Origin: Alteromonadaceae bacterium 2753L.S.0a.02
GTDB lineage: Bacteria > Pseudomonadota > Gammaproteobacteria > Pseudomonadales > Cellvibrionaceae
DNA: 64,000 nt
NCBI GenBank assembly: GCA_007827375.1
Contig: VISH01000002.1
Location: 2,257,001 to 2,321,000, forward strand
Direction: 5' to 3'
The translations under genes and the position numbers were made by a program. Shown one piece after another: positions 8,902-18,554 of the stretch. Each line of letters opens with the position of its first letter. The stretch's first letter is position 1. The notes beneath the pieces are model-generated. The model made no database searches. It was not told the origin of the DNA and saw nothing but the letters and a program-made list of their open reading frames with translations.

Positions 8902-9696
8902 ATGCTTGTAGATTCCCACTGCCACTTAGACCGGTTGGATTTATCCAAATATGACGACAGTTTGCCCGATGCGATCGAGGCAGCACGCCAGCAAGGTGTG
9001 CATGAAATGTTGTGCGTGTGCATCAGCGGTGACAATAAAAACGCTGTATTGGCTATTGCCGATGCCCACGAAGGTATCTACGCATCGGTTGGCGTGCACC
9101 CATCTGATGTGGGTGAGTCTGTCGTAAGCGTCGCCACCCTTTGCGATTGGGCTGCCGCTAACAAGGTGATCGCGTTGGGGGAAACCGGCCTTGATTATCA
9201 CTACAGTGAGCACAGCGCTGAGCAGCAGAAACGAAGCTTTGCGAATCATTTGATCGCAGGTGCTGAATTAGGGTTGCCAGTTATCGTGCACACTCGCGAT
9301 GCGCAGCAAGACACACTGGAGATCATGCAAAAACACGCCAACAGAGAGCATGCCGGGGTGATGCATTGTTTCACTGAAAGCTGGGAAATGGCCCAAACCG
9401 CGTTGGATCTGAATTTTTATATTTCGATTTCCGGCATTGTTACATTTCGCAATGCCGATGCTCTTCGCGATGTTGTAAAACGGGTTCCTCTTGATCGATT
9501 ACTTATCGAAACGGATTCGCCCTATTTAGCGCCTGTGCCATTTCGTGGCAAACCCAATGAGCCGAAATACGTGAAAGCCGTGGCCGAGTATATTGCCGAG
9601 CTTCGTGGCGTAAGTTTCGAATCTCTGGCGACACAAACTTCGCAAAATTTCGCAAAACTGTTTCCTGCAAAACAAAAATGGGCAATCGCCAGCTAA
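8902..9696 (+). CDS. TatD-family metal-dependent DNase/hydrolase
   Basis: This TIM-barrel hydrolase has the TatD metal ligands: DSHCHLD at the N terminus, GETGLDYH, VHTRDA, MHCF and ETDSPYLAP. It closely matches the YcfH/TatD subfamily that lies next to holB in gammaproteobacteria. Members have 3'-5' exonuclease or deoxyribonuclease activity with roles in DNA repair. I chose the ATG at 8902 because the family begins with M-L-V-D-S-H-C-H; an upstream GTG at 8869 would add 11 residues without family support. Confidence 0.9.
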   Translation: MLVDSHCHLDRLDLSKYDDSLPDAIEAARQQGVHEMLCVCISGDNKNAVLAIADAHEGIYASVGVHPSDVGESVVSVATLCDWAAANKVIALGETGLDYHYSEHSAEQQKRSFANHLIAGAELGLPVIVHTRDAQQDTLEIMQKHANREHAGVMHCFTESWEMAQTALDLNFYISISGIVTFRNADALRDVVKRVPLDRLLIETDSPYLAPVPFRGKPNEPKYVKAVAEYIAELRGVSFESLATQTSQNFAKLFPAKQKWAIAS

Positions 9697-9706
9697 GGAT
9701 TTTGAC

Positions 9707-10351
9707 ATGCGCCAACAACTAATCACCATGCTGGAACTGCAGGAAGCGATGAACAGTAAAGTTAACCCGAGTTGGCGCACTCAACAATTTGAATGGTACC
9801 GCGCAATTTGGGTTGAGTGCGCTGAACTTATGGACCACTACGGTTGGAAGTGGTGGAAAAAACAGACACCCGATGTGGATCAGGTCGAGCTTGAACTCAT
9901 TGATATCTGGCATTTTGGGCTCAGCATTTACTTGTTGGAGGGTACTGCCGATTCTGCGAGTTATGAAAAAATCGCCGCGGCAATAGAGCAGCAAATTACT
10001 TCAAGCGGAAGCGCAACTGATTTAGATTTTCGACGCGACCTGGAGACTTTTACAGAAACCACCTTGCGTACTCAGAGTTTTTGTATTCCCGAATTTTGGC
10101 GTTTGCTTGCCGGAGTCGATTTGAGTTTTGAAAATTTGTTCTCCCGTTATGTCGGCAAAAACGTACTTAATATATTCAGGCAAGACCACGGATACCAGCA
10201 GGGTACTTACGTAAAATTATGGCAGGGTAGGGAAGACAACGAACATCTGGTCGAAGCTCTGGCTGAGCTAGACGTCAGTCAGCCAAATTTCAGCAGTGCT
10301 CTGTATCAGAATTTGGAAGCGAGGTATCCAAAACAGGGCGAGTCGGCTTAA
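9707..10351 (+). CDS. Dimeric all-alpha dUTPase-like protein
   Basis: The 214-residue protein resembles the dimeric dUTP diphosphatases of the MazG-like all-alpha NTP pyrophosphatase superfamily. The metal-binding pattern is visible as WVECAELMDHYGWKWWK and VELELIDIWHF (ExxE and ExxD type). The expected activity is dUTP to dUMP plus pyrophosphate, keeping uracil out of DNA and feeding thymidylate synthesis. It is unrelated to the trimeric Dut enzyme. It begins 10 bases after tatD, so cotranscription is likely. Substrate choice is inferred from the family. Confidence 0.8.
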   Translation: MRQQLITMLELQEAMNSKVNPSWRTQQFEWYRAIWVECAELMDHYGWKWWKKQTPDVDQVELELIDIWHFGLSIYLLEGTADSASYEKIAAAIEQQITSSGSATDLDFRRDLETFTETTLRTQSFCIPEFWRLLAGVDLSFENLFSRYVGKNVLNIFRQDHGYQQGTYVKLWQGREDNEHLVEALAELDVSQPNFSSALYQNLEARYPKQGESA

Positions 10352-10494
10352 GTAGGGCAGGTTCGAACGCTCACGAATAGTCTGCGCAACTGTTGTTAGC
10401 CGATGGTGCAGCTGTAAAACTTGATTTGTTAACGAATTGCAAACCGAACCTTTTTAAATTTTAACCATTAACATCTTTAACACGGAGATAAATT

Positions 10495-11478
10495 GTGAAA
10501 GCACCCGTTAGAGTCGCCGTTACAGGCGCAGCAGGCCAAATTAGTTACTCACTTCTGTTCCGCATAGCGACGGGCGAAATGCTGGGCGCAGATCAGCCTG
10601 TAATTCTGCAAATGTTGGAAATTACTCCTGCAATGGAAGCTCTCAAGGGCGTTGCCATGGAATTGGACGACTGCGCCTTCCCCCTGGTGCAAGAAATGAT
10701 TTGTACCGACGATCCCAATGTGGCCTTCAAGGACGCTGATTATGCCTTGTTGGTTGGTGCGCGTCCGCGTGGACCTGGAATGGAGCGCAACGATTTGCTC
10801 GAAGCGAATGCCGCGATATTCTCTGTTCAGGGGAAAGCCATTAACGATCACGCATCCCGAGATATCAAAGTGTTGGTGGTAGGTAACCCGGCTAACACCA
10901 ACGCACTTATTGCACAACGAAACGCTCCCGACATTAATCCCCGTCAGTTCACTGCAATGATGCGTCTGGATCACAACCGTGCGTTGAATCAACTGGGTAG
11001 CAAGCTCGGTGCATCCATTAATGATATTCACAAGATGACTGTTTGGGGCAATCACTCTTCCACCCAGTATCCTGACCTTTTCCATACTTTGGTGAACGGC
11101 GAGCCGGCTATCGATAAAGTGGATCGTGAATGGTATGTGGGAGATTATATTCCAACAGTACAGCAGCGCGGTGCAGCGATTATTAAAGCACGTGGTGCGT
11201 CCAGTGCTGCGTCTGCAGCCAACGCCGCCATTTTCCATATGCGCGATTGGGTGATGGGAAGTCCTGCAAACGACTGGGTGAGTATGGGCGTGTACAGTGA
11301 CGGTAGTTATGGGGTGGAAGAAGGTCTGATCTACTCTTTCCCCTGTGTGTGCAAAAACGGTGACTGGGAAATTGTTCAGGGCCTTGCTATTGATGAGTTT
11401 TCACAAGAGCGTATGACGGCAACCGAAGATGAACTCAAGGCAGAGCGGGATGCCGTAAAATCGCTACTTCCAGCCTAA
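10495..11478 (+). CDS. mdh: Malate dehydrogenase
   Basis: Mdh interconverts malate and oxaloacetate with NAD in the TCA cycle. The 327-residue protein has the nucleotide-binding motif TGAAGQISYSL, the substrate-binding arginines in RPRGPGMERNDLL and the catalytic histidine in WGNHSSTQYPD. It is the cytosolic-type form of about 327 residues common in Pseudomonas relatives and many marine gammaproteobacteria, not the 312-residue E. coli form. The GTG start at 10495 follows GGAG. A strong terminator follows it. Confidence 0.96.
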   Translation: MKAPVRVAVTGAAGQISYSLLFRIATGEMLGADQPVILQMLEITPAMEALKGVAMELDDCAFPLVQEMICTDDPNVAFKDADYALLVGARPRGPGMERNDLLEANAAIFSVQGKAINDHASRDIKVLVVGNPANTNALIAQRNAPDINPRQFTAMMRLDHNRALNQLGSKLGASINDIHKMTVWGNHSSTQYPDLFHTLVNGEPAIDKVDREWYVGDYIPTVQQRGAAIIKARGASSAASAANAAIFHMRDWVMGSPANDWVSMGVYSDGSYGVEEGLIYSFPCVCKNGDWEIVQGLAIDEFSQERMTATEDELKAERDAVKSLLPA

Positions 11479-11492
11479 CTCAGGTGTTTTTT

Positions 11493-11523
11493 AAAAAAGC
11501 GCGGATTATCCGCGCTTTTTTTT
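11493..11523 (+). terminator. Rho-independent terminator after mdh
   Basis: A stem of AAGCGCGGA and TCCGCGCTT around a three-base loop is flanked by an A-tract and followed by eight Ts. It is the clearest intrinsic terminator in the housekeeping part of the window. Confidence 0.92.
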
Positions 11524-11650
11524 GCTTTGCATAAACGCAAGTCTGGCTCGCAGAGTATCTTTCTGCGGAGCGCTTGCGTATAAAGACGCATAGGACAGCG
11601 TCGCATCGAAATAACGCGGTCAAAATCTTTATTTAAGAGGAGTAAAACAC

Positions 11651-12124
11651 ATGAGTTTTCCCAAAATTGGCAATAAGGCTCCTGCCTTTTCTCTGAAAAA
11701 CCAATCTGGCGAGACAGTGAAACTGTCGGCATTTGTAGGTGAAAAAAACGTGGTCGTGTACTTTTATCCCAAAGCTATGACCCCGGGGTGCACGACGCAG
11801 GCGTGCGGAATCCGAGACACCGTGAAAGAATTTCAAGCAGTAGAGACCGTAGTGCTTGCCATCAGCCCCGATCCATTCGAACGTTTAAAAAGATTCGATG
11901 ACAAACACGGCTTGGGGTTTACGCTCTTGTCCGATGAAGACCACGCAGTTGCCGAAAAATACGGTGTGTGGGGTTTAAAGAAATTCATGGGGCGTGAATT
12001 TATGGGGATATTGCGTACAACCTTTATTATTGGCAAAGACGGCAAACTTAAACACATCATGGACAAAGTCAAAACCAAAACCCATGATCAAGATGTGTTG
12101 GAAATCATTCGCGCGGGCTTATAG
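11651..12124 (+). CDS. bcp: Bcp/PrxQ-type peroxiredoxin
   Basis: A thiol peroxidase that reduces H2O2 and organic hydroperoxides with thioredoxin. It is 157 residues. The peroxidatic Cys47 lies in TPGCTTQAC and the probable resolving Cys52 is five residues on, the spacing of atypical two-cysteine PrxQ enzymes. An AAGAGGAG ribosome site precedes the ATG. It stands alone between the mdh terminator and a 490-base gap. Confidence 0.9.
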   Translation: MSFPKIGNKAPAFSLKNQSGETVKLSAFVGEKNVVVYFYPKAMTPGCTTQACGIRDTVKEFQAVETVVLAISPDPFERLKRFDDKHGLGFTLLSDEDHAVAEKYGVWGLKKFMGREFMGILRTTFIIGKDGKLKHIMDKVKTKTHDQDVLEIIRAGL

Positions 12125-12615
12125 TCAACTTTACTTTATGGCTAAATGATCGAATTTGCCTGGGTTGGTTCTCGATTTTTCCCGAAATTTCGTATTTGAT
12201 TCATGCTTTTTTAGTTTTATTTAAGCGCCCGTTCGTTGCAGCGGGTGTCGTAAATTCTGTCTTCATATTCGTTGTTGTAGTAAAAAAATATGCCAGTTTC
12301 ATACAGTTTTAGGTGCTAGAAACGAAAAAAAGAACAAAATATGAGTTCAAACTGAGATTTAAACGTTTGTTTGAATGTGTTTTTGGCCAGCTATAAAGTC
12401 GCCTAACCCCGCTTTATGCCTTAGGTTTTTGGTGTTTTTATAGTTAACATGTAAAATTGGAGGCGCTGAAATTAATGTCACGGGAAACAACACACTGGCG
12501 CCGATGAGACTGGTACTTCTGCCGCCAAACTAATAGTTTATGCCTATAAAATTGCACATTTGTCGCAATTAGGTTAATAACAATTAATTATAAAGCTGAA
12601 GACATTCGGCAGAAG
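12125..12615. other. 491-base intergenic region, no gene seen
   Basis: No frame with a credible start and ribosome site is present on either strand. The sequence is AT-rich, with a GC-richer patch near 12,470-12,530. I looked for known riboswitch cores there and recognised none. It presumably holds the promoter of the downstream AraC-type regulator. Confidence 0.5.
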
Positions 12616-13617
12616 GTGAGAGCATTGAAACTTTTTGCGAACGATAGTTTCCATCAAAGCGCGCCCGAAGTATCTCTATCCCCTGAAGATTATTCACTCG
12701 CAGACCCTTTATCTACGGTAACTTATTTGTATCGCGTGCTTGCGCATGCATCAAGTTTAGAGTCTGCCAACCTCGCAATTAGATTGTTGCTTGATGTGGG
12801 TTTACAAAAGTTAGGTGCCGATGTTGCCGTGCTTAGCAGACCTTTATCAACACAAGTTTACGATGTTGTTGCGTGTTCAGGAGATGATGAAAAGTTTTTT
12901 GTCGGGCAGCACTTATCGCTAAACGGTACATTATGTGAAGAAGTAATAACAAAAAATGCGACTTGTTCATACGGAATTTTGCAGGATAAAGATGTGCATT
13001 CATTGTCTATGGCGTATAATAATACACCAGTGGGTGCGTTCTTAGGCACTGTTGTTCATTCCAGACACGCAGGCGACTCGGTAATGTGTTTCATCACCGG
13101 CGAAGCCAGAGAGCCTGGATACAGTGATGAGGACGTGGCTTTTATCGAGCTATTGGCAGAAGGAGTGGCCTGTATGACTGACCAGCAACTAGCACAAGCT
13201 CAACGTAAACTTACCGACCAGGCGATGTTCGCGCTTGGTTCCGTTAAAACACTTGATGAATACCTTGAACAGGCGCGGCTTCCTGAAGTGTTTGGTGTTC
13301 CTGCAAGGGTTGTCGAGGTTCTTCAACGCCGTATTGGGCACGCCCCATTAAGTATCGGCCATATTGCTGAAGAGCTGAATCTATCGAAACGTACTTTACA
13401 GCGTCGCTTGCAACAGCAAGATGTGAGCTTTGCAGATTTACGCGATCAGGTACGCTTTCACTACTCAATCGACTATTTAATTAAACAGCATTTGAGTATT
13501 GACAGCATATCGGCGTCGTTGGACTTCTCTGATAGAACCAGCTTCACCAATGCCTTTAAACGTTGGACCGGCCTTTCTCCAAGTACCTTCAGAAAGCTGT
13601 TCCGCGACTACGTATAG
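12616..13617 (+). CDS. AraC-type transcriptional regulator with N-terminal sensor region
   Basis: The C-terminal 90 or so residues are an AraC-family double helix-turn-helix: IAEELNLSKRTLQRRL is the first recognition unit and the segment from ISASLDFSDRTSFTNAFKRWTG the second. The N-terminal 200 residues resemble a GAF-like sensor fold, not the cupin of sugar-type AraC proteins. The ligand is unknown. The start is uncertain between GTG 12616 and TTG 12625; the AAGGTGAG immediately upstream fits the TTG better. The gene stands alone behind a long upstream region. Confidence 0.82.
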   Translation: MRALKLFANDSFHQSAPEVSLSPEDYSLADPLSTVTYLYRVLAHASSLESANLAIRLLLDVGLQKLGADVAVLSRPLSTQVYDVVACSGDDEKFFVGQHLSLNGTLCEEVITKNATCSYGILQDKDVHSLSMAYNNTPVGAFLGTVVHSRHAGDSVMCFITGEAREPGYSDEDVAFIELLAEGVACMTDQQLAQAQRKLTDQAMFALGSVKTLDEYLEQARLPEVFGVPARVVEVLQRRIGHAPLSIGHIAEELNLSKRTLQRRLQQQDVSFADLRDQVRFHYSIDYLIKQHLSIDSISASLDFSDRTSFTNAFKRWTGLSPSTFRKLFRDYV

Positions 13618-13623
13618 TTCTTC

Positions 13624-13661
13624 AAGGGCTGTTATTGCACTCGCACTAACGGCCCTTTTTA
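13624..13661 (+). terminator. Probable terminator after the AraC-type regulator
   Basis: AAGGGC with GTTA (13624-13634) can pair with TAACGGCCCTT (13648-13658), allowing one bulge, followed by TTTTT. It begins 7 bases after the stop codon. Confidence 0.65.
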
Positions 13662-13830
13662 GTTCCAAAACTGCTTGTTCTAATCAAGTAGCCTGCCTTG
13701 TTGTGATTCTTGACTTCAGCCCTTGACTCTTTTTGTGGCTCTTGTATCGTTGTGCGCCTTCATTTTGGGAAGACATCTGGGCCCGTAACATCAGTTACGG
13801 CAATAAAAACTTAAAGAGGTTACATTACAC

Positions 13831-14163
13831 ATGGGATTCTTCATTTCTGAAGCCATGGCGCAAACCGATGCCGCTACCCCGCAGAATGCAGGGTTTATAA
13901 ATTTTGTTTTGCTGGGCGGTTTGTTTCTATTCATGTATTTCGTGATAATTCGCCCACAGCGCAAACGCCAGAAAGAGCATAAATCACTGGTTGATGGACT
14001 TGGGAAAGGCGATGAAGTGGTAATGACCAGTGGAATGCTGGGTAAAGTCACCGAGGTAGACGAAAATTACATTACGCTTAATGTGGCTAATAATGTAGAC
14101 CTTAAATTCCAAAAGGTCGCAGTGCATGCCGTGCTGCCAAAAGGCACTATAAAGTCCATTTAA
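13831..14163 (+). CDS. yajC: Sec translocon accessory protein YajC
   Basis: YajC is a small inner-membrane partner of SecDF. The 110-residue protein has one membrane segment (about residues 25-45, FINFVLLGGLFLFMYFVII) followed by RPQRKRQKEHK and a short cytoplasmic domain (KGDEVVMTSGMLGKV). The usual neighbours tgt, secD and secF are missing; a PLP enzyme follows within two bases of the stop in a different frame. This may be a relocated or second yajC. Confidence 0.92.
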   Translation: MGFFISEAMAQTDAATPQNAGFINFVLLGGLFLFMYFVIIRPQRKRQKEHKSLVDGLGKGDEVVMTSGMLGKVTEVDENYITLNVANNVDLKFQKVAVHAVLPKGTIKSI

Positions 14164-14242
14164 AGTGTTCGGGAGATGCGCAACGCCTCTCCCAACGAAT
14201 ATCCCGCTTTACCCCTTAGCCAATTCAGGGTATTTTGACGTA

Positions 14243-15277
14243 ATGCAGTCGTTACCCCTTCCCCCCAAAGTAAAACTTGCCAACTTGCCTACACCACTGC
14301 GACCGTTAGACCGGTTGACTCAGCAGTTAGGTGGGCCTCGTATTTGGATCAAGCAGGACGAGCTTACCGAGCTTGCGTTATCAGGCAATAAGGTTCGCAA
14401 ATTGGAATTTGTTATTGCCGATGCGCTACAGCAGGGCTGCGATACACTCATTACCTGTGGTGGCGTGCAATCCAATCATTGTCGCGCAACAGCGATTGCA
14501 GCAGCTCGTATGGGGTTACGTGCGCATTTGGTATTACGTGGCCCCATGGAAGGTGTGCAAGACGGCAATTTGTTGCTCGATAATTTGGCCGGCGCCGAAA
14601 TTTCGGTTTACGACGGGCATTATTTTGTCGCAAATCTGGAAGCGATATTTGAGCACTGGAAAACCAAATATCTTGAACAGGGTAACCAGCCTTATGTGAT
14701 CCCCATGGGGGCGAGCAACGGTGTGGGTGTTTGGGGCTACCTTTCTGCAACGGAAGAAATACTGCAACAAGCTTCGGCATTTGGATTTACGCCGGATGCA
14801 TTGGTGTGTGCCACCGGCTCCGGTGGAACTCAGGCCGGATTGACCTTGGGTTGCCATTTATTAAATCCGACAATCGAAGTGCACGGCATTGCGGTATGCG
14901 ATTCTGCGGCTTATTTCAATGCAAAGACAAAAACAGACGTAAGTGAGTGGGCACAGCGTTACTCGAACTTGTTTGATCAGTTGCCTTCACCAGAAGATTT
15001 AACAGCTGAATTATCCGTGTCGTCAATTGATCGATACATTGGGCCAGGTTACGCTCAGGGCTATCCCGAACTGTTTGAAACAATTTCAAGCCTTGCATCG
15101 TTAGAGGGCGTATTCCTCGACCCGGTGTACACAGGGAAAGCGTTCTATGGCTTAATTCAGGAAATTAAACAGGGTCGCTTCGCCAATGCTGAGAATATTG
15201 TGTTCGTGCATACCGGCGGTATTTTTGGGTTATATCCCTACCGAAATATCTTTGAGAATCGCGCAATCAAATATTAG
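14243..15277 (+). CDS. PLP-dependent D-cysteine desulfhydrase / ACC deaminase family protein
   Basis: A 344-residue fold-type II PLP enzyme. The Schiff-base lysine is in ALSGNKVRKLE (about residue 50), and the NxxG phosphate-binding segment is CGGVQSNHCRATA. Members act on D-cysteine, giving sulfide and pyruvate, or on 1-aminocyclopropane-1-carboxylate. Sequence alone does not settle which, and D-cysteine desulfhydrase is the commoner activity in gammaproteobacteria. I chose ATG 14243 because the family block VKLANLPTPL starts about ten residues later. An upstream GTG at 14165 would add 26 residues of no family likeness. Confidence 0.85.
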   Translation: MQSLPLPPKVKLANLPTPLRPLDRLTQQLGGPRIWIKQDELTELALSGNKVRKLEFVIADALQQGCDTLITCGGVQSNHCRATAIAAARMGLRAHLVLRGPMEGVQDGNLLLDNLAGAEISVYDGHYFVANLEAIFEHWKTKYLEQGNQPYVIPMGASNGVGVWGYLSATEEILQQASAFGFTPDALVCATGSGGTQAGLTLGCHLLNPTIEVHGIAVCDSAAYFNAKTKTDVSEWAQRYSNLFDQLPSPEDLTAELSVSSIDRYIGPGYAQGYPELFETISSLASLEGVFLDPVYTGKAFYGLIQEIKQGRFANAENIVFVHTGGIFGLYPYRNIFENRAIKY

Positions 15278-15321
15278 GGTGATCACCACAAAAAGTGGTG
15301 GTAAAGCTTGGGGGCTTTGCT

Positions 15322-16647
15322 ATGTCGGATTTTCTAAATAGTGTTTCTGGTGTTGTTTGGGGGCCGCTGATGTTGGCCTTGATCCTCGGTGTCGGCGCTT
15401 TACTTACCCTTCGCACCAAATTTATCTCGCTGCGAAAAATTCCCTACGCCTTCGCCCAGTTGGTACAAGGCCGACGAGCGGTGGGACAGGGCTCAATTGC
15501 ACCTTTCAACGCGCTAATGCTTTCCCTTTCAGCAACTATAGGCACAGGCAACATTGTGGGCGTTGCGACCGCTATCGGCTTGGGCGGCCCTGGAGCATTG
15601 TTTTGGATGTGGTGCAGCGCTTTGCTCGGCATGGCTACCAAATATGGCGAAGCGGTATGCGCTGTGAATTTTCGGGAAAAGAGTGAAACCGGGGAATTTG
15701 TCGGTGGCCCGATGTATTACATAAAAAATGGCCTCGGACCGAAATGGATGCCACTGGCAATTGCTTTTGCCGTATTCGGTGCGATCGCCGGTTTCGGCAT
15801 TGGCAACACCGTTCAGGCAAACTCCGTTGCGGATGCGTTACAAAATTCGTTTGGCATGCCCCGCATGGCAACTGCCGTGGTGCTGGCCATTCTGGTGGCG
15901 CTTGTACTTCTGGGTGGTGTGAGGAGAATCGCTGAGGTCGCCAAGCATCTGGTGCCTTTTATGGCAATCACCTATTTAGCAGCCGGATTATTAGTCATTT
16001 TTTTGAATCTTTCTGCGTTGCCCGAAGCCGTAAGTCTTGTGCTATCTAGCGCTTTTACGCCCACGGCGGCTCAGGGTGGATTCGCAGGTGCGGCTATAGC
16101 TCTGGCGATTCAGATGGGGGTTGCACGCGGCGTATTTTCCAACGAGGCCGGCCTCGGCAGTGCACCCATGGCTCATGCCGCCGCAGCGACAGATAACCCG
16201 GTACGTCAGGGGACTGTGGCCATGCTGGGCACCTTTATCGATACCATTATTATTTGTTCCATCACGGGCCTGGCGATCGTCGTAACCGGCGTGTGGTCGG
16301 GTGATGCCAAAGGCGCCGCCATGAGCCAGGCTGCGTTCAGCTCCTCGCTTCCCTTCGGCGATAAAATTGTTTCTTTGTCATTGGTGATATTCGCGTTTAC
16401 CACGATTCTGGGGTGGAGTTACTACGGCGAACGCTGTGTCGAGTTTTTGTTGGGAAAGGGCTCAATCAAACCATTTAGATTGCTTTGGGTAGTTGCCATT
16501 TTTGCAGGTGTTTTTGGTAGCTTAAAAATGGTGTGGATCATCGCGGACATTATGAACGGCCTCATGGCGATACCCAATTTAATTGCATTAATCATGTTAT
16601 CGGGTTTAATCGCTAAGTTGACTCGCGACTACTATAAATCAGAATAA
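15322..16647 (+). CDS. Sodium:alanine/glycine symporter (AGCS family)
   Basis: About 441 residues with roughly ten hydrophobic segments. The AGCS signature is present: LSATIGTGNIVGVATAI in the first third and GVARGVFSNEAGLGSAPMAHAAA in the middle. It should take up alanine or glycine with Na+ through the inner membrane. I prefer the ATG at 15322, as the nine preceding residues from an earlier GTG are not family-like. It lies 44 bases after the PLP enzyme, so a joint role in amino-acid uptake and breakdown is possible but only inferred. Confidence 0.92.
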   Translation: MSDFLNSVSGVVWGPLMLALILGVGALLTLRTKFISLRKIPYAFAQLVQGRRAVGQGSIAPFNALMLSLSATIGTGNIVGVATAIGLGGPGALFWMWCSALLGMATKYGEAVCAVNFREKSETGEFVGGPMYYIKNGLGPKWMPLAIAFAVFGAIAGFGIGNTVQANSVADALQNSFGMPRMATAVVLAILVALVLLGGVRRIAEVAKHLVPFMAITYLAAGLLVIFLNLSALPEAVSLVLSSAFTPTAAQGGFAGAAIALAIQMGVARGVFSNEAGLGSAPMAHAAAATDNPVRQGTVAMLGTFIDTIIICSITGLAIVVTGVWSGDAKGAAMSQAAFSSSLPFGDKIVSLSLVIFAFTTILGWSYYGERCVEFLLGKGSIKPFRLLWVVAIFAGVFGSLKMVWIIADIMNGLMAIPNLIALIMLSGLIAKLTRDYYKSE

Positions 16648-16670
16648 CAAGCAGTTTTTAACAACGCTCT

Positions 16671-17621
16671 GTGGATACCAACAAGGTGCAAAAACTCGTT
16701 ATCGCAATCTCCTCGCGTGCATTGTTCGATTTGGCTGAGAGTCATCAGGTGTTCGAGAATGAGGGGCTGGAAGCCTACTCCAAATATCAAATCGAACACG
16801 AAGATGACGTGCTTCCCCCAGGTGAAGCCTTTGCCATGGTACAGAAGTTTTTACGTATCAATGACCAACTCGAGGGAGAGCCTCGCGTTGAGGTGATTCT
16901 GTTATCTCGCAACAGCGCAGATACCGGTCTGCGTGTGTTTAATTCGATCAACCACTACGGCTTGGAAATTACACGTGCAGCATTCACCGGCGGCTCAAGT
17001 CCATTCCCCTACATTCAGCCATTTAGTGCTCACCTTTTTTTAAGTACCGATGCCGATGACGTGCGCAACGCCTTAGACCACGGTGTGGCAGCCGCAACTC
17101 TAATGACTTCCTCGAAACAGCACAGTGACAATTCACAGCTGCGCTTCGCCTTCGATGGTGATGCGGTGATCTTTTCCGATGAGGCTGAACAGGTTTATAA
17201 AACGCAGGGCTTGGAAGCCTTTGCCAAAAGCGAACAGCAATCCGCAAAAACCCCATTGAGCGGCGGGCCTTTTAAATTGTTTCTGGCGGCTTTGCACGGC
17301 CTGCAAAAAGAATTTGGTGAGAAGCAATGCCCGATTCGCACCGCTCTGGTGACTGCGCGTTCCGCGCCGGCTCATGAGCGAGTTATTCGTACCTTGAGGG
17401 CCTGGAATATTCGCATTGATGAATCGTTATTTCTGGGGGGCTTGAGTAAGGGCGCCTTTTTAAAAGCTTACGGCGCAGATGTTTTTTTTGATGATCAACA
17501 AAGCCATTGCCAGTCGGCACGGGATCACGTTGCAACCGGTCATGTGCCACATGGAATTGCCAATCAACCCAGCCTAGTGGCCGCTGGAGAACAAGGCAAA
17601 TTTAACCCCGATAACCAATAA
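16671..17621 (+). CDS. 5'-nucleotidase, cytosolic type I-like
   Basis: The 316-residue protein matches the bacterial relatives of vertebrate cytosolic 5'-nucleotidase I, which dephosphorylate nucleoside monophosphates. Family blocks visible are LVIAISSRALFDL at the start, FTGGSSPFPYI in the middle, FAFDGDAVIFSDEAE with the metal-binding aspartates, and LFLGGLSKGAFLKAYGADVFFDD near the end. The start is GTG 16671. Its last 48 bases overlap the convergent exporter gene. Confidence 0.85.
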   Translation: MDTNKVQKLVIAISSRALFDLAESHQVFENEGLEAYSKYQIEHEDDVLPPGEAFAMVQKFLRINDQLEGEPRVEVILLSRNSADTGLRVFNSINHYGLEITRAAFTGGSSPFPYIQPFSAHLFLSTDADDVRNALDHGVAAATLMTSSKQHSDNSQLRFAFDGDAVIFSDEAEQVYKTQGLEAFAKSEQQSAKTPLSGGPFKLFLAALHGLQKEFGEKQCPIRTALVTARSAPAHERVIRTLRAWNIRIDESLFLGGLSKGAFLKAYGADVFFDDQQSHCQSARDHVATGHVPHGIANQPSLVAAGEQGKFNPDNQ

Positions 17622-18359
17622 AATGCAGGCCAGCACGGGCTGCAAAATACTGTTGGGAATACGTGCGGCAAGTCTTGCTCCCAGGTGAACGGCTGGTACT
17701 GAGCCTACAAGCAGCCCAAAAAGCAATTTGAAATCAATATTGCCATTCCACAAATGACCGAGCCCGGCGATGAGCGTAAGAGGGACTGCGTGCGAGATGT
17801 CGGTACCCACCACCTGAAGCGCCGGTAAACGCGGATACAGCAACAATAATAACGCCGCGCAAAAAGCACCGGCACCCACTGAAGAGAGGGTCACAAATAT
17901 CCCAAGTAGCACACCTGCGGCAAAAGTGACCAGGGTTGAGTGGCGGTGAAACCATGTGTTTTCGGCACTGCCGCCGCCTTTCTGAATGCGATTTTTAAAG
18001 AACACCACAAACGATGTGAGAATTAACATCACCCCGAGGCTGTGGGTGAGAAACGGTCCGTAGTCGAGATCTGTAGGCACCGCATATTTAAAAATAATGG
18101 TTGTTAGCAACGATGCCGGAATGCTCCCGGCCGCCAGTGTAACCACGAGTTTCCAGCGTACTGTCCCCTGGCGGTGATGGGCATGCATAGCACCGGTTTT
18201 AGTGACCGCGGCGTACAGTAAATCGGTACCAATAGCGATCTTCTGGGGAACCCCAGAGAGGATCAGAATGGGAGTCATGAGCGAGCCGCCGCCCACACCG
18301 GTTAAGCCCACAGCCAGACCCACGCCAGCGCCGGCGAATACGTAGAAAATTAAATCCAT
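17574..18359 (-). CDS. Sulfite exporter TauE/SafE family membrane protein
   Basis: A 261-residue polytopic membrane protein with the duplicated TauE/SafE pattern: GAGVGLAVGLTGVGGGSLMTPIL in the first half and GVLLGIFVTLSSVGAGAFCAALL in the second. Members export sulfite, sulfoacetate or related organosulfur anions. The closeness of cysB on the other strand, and cysH further on, fits sulfur metabolism, but the substrate is not shown by the sequence. Its 3' end overlaps the nucleotidase gene. Confidence 0.88.
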   Translation of the reverse strand: MDLIFYVFAGAGVGLAVGLTGVGGGSLMTPILILSGVPQKIAIGTDLLYAAVTKTGAMHAHHRQGTVRWKLVVTLAAGSIPASLLTTIIFKYAVPTDLDYGPFLTHSLGVMLILTSFVVFFKNRIQKGGGSAENTWFHRHSTLVTFAAGVLLGIFVTLSSVGAGAFCAALLLLLYPRLPALQVVGTDISHAVPLTLIAGLGHLWNGNIDFKLLFGLLVGSVPAVHLGARLAARIPNSILQPVLACILLVIGVKFALFSSGH

Positions 18360-18554
18360 ATTAATGCGGAAATTTGTGAATCTGACTGCTAAATTACAAA
18401 TACGGGTGGCAAATATAGCTATTTATAACTATTCTTCAAAAGAATATTTCATTCTATTTTTATAATTATTAGGGTTCTCAATCACCAAACGTTCTAAAGG
18501 TGGCTATATTTTGAACTATGGGTATTCACTGACTGCCGCCATCTGGAGGGCACA

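Noticed and set aside
12470..12540. Possible riboswitch in the gap before the AraC-type gene
   Set aside because: I compared it with cyclic di-GMP and cobalamin cores from memory and found no match.
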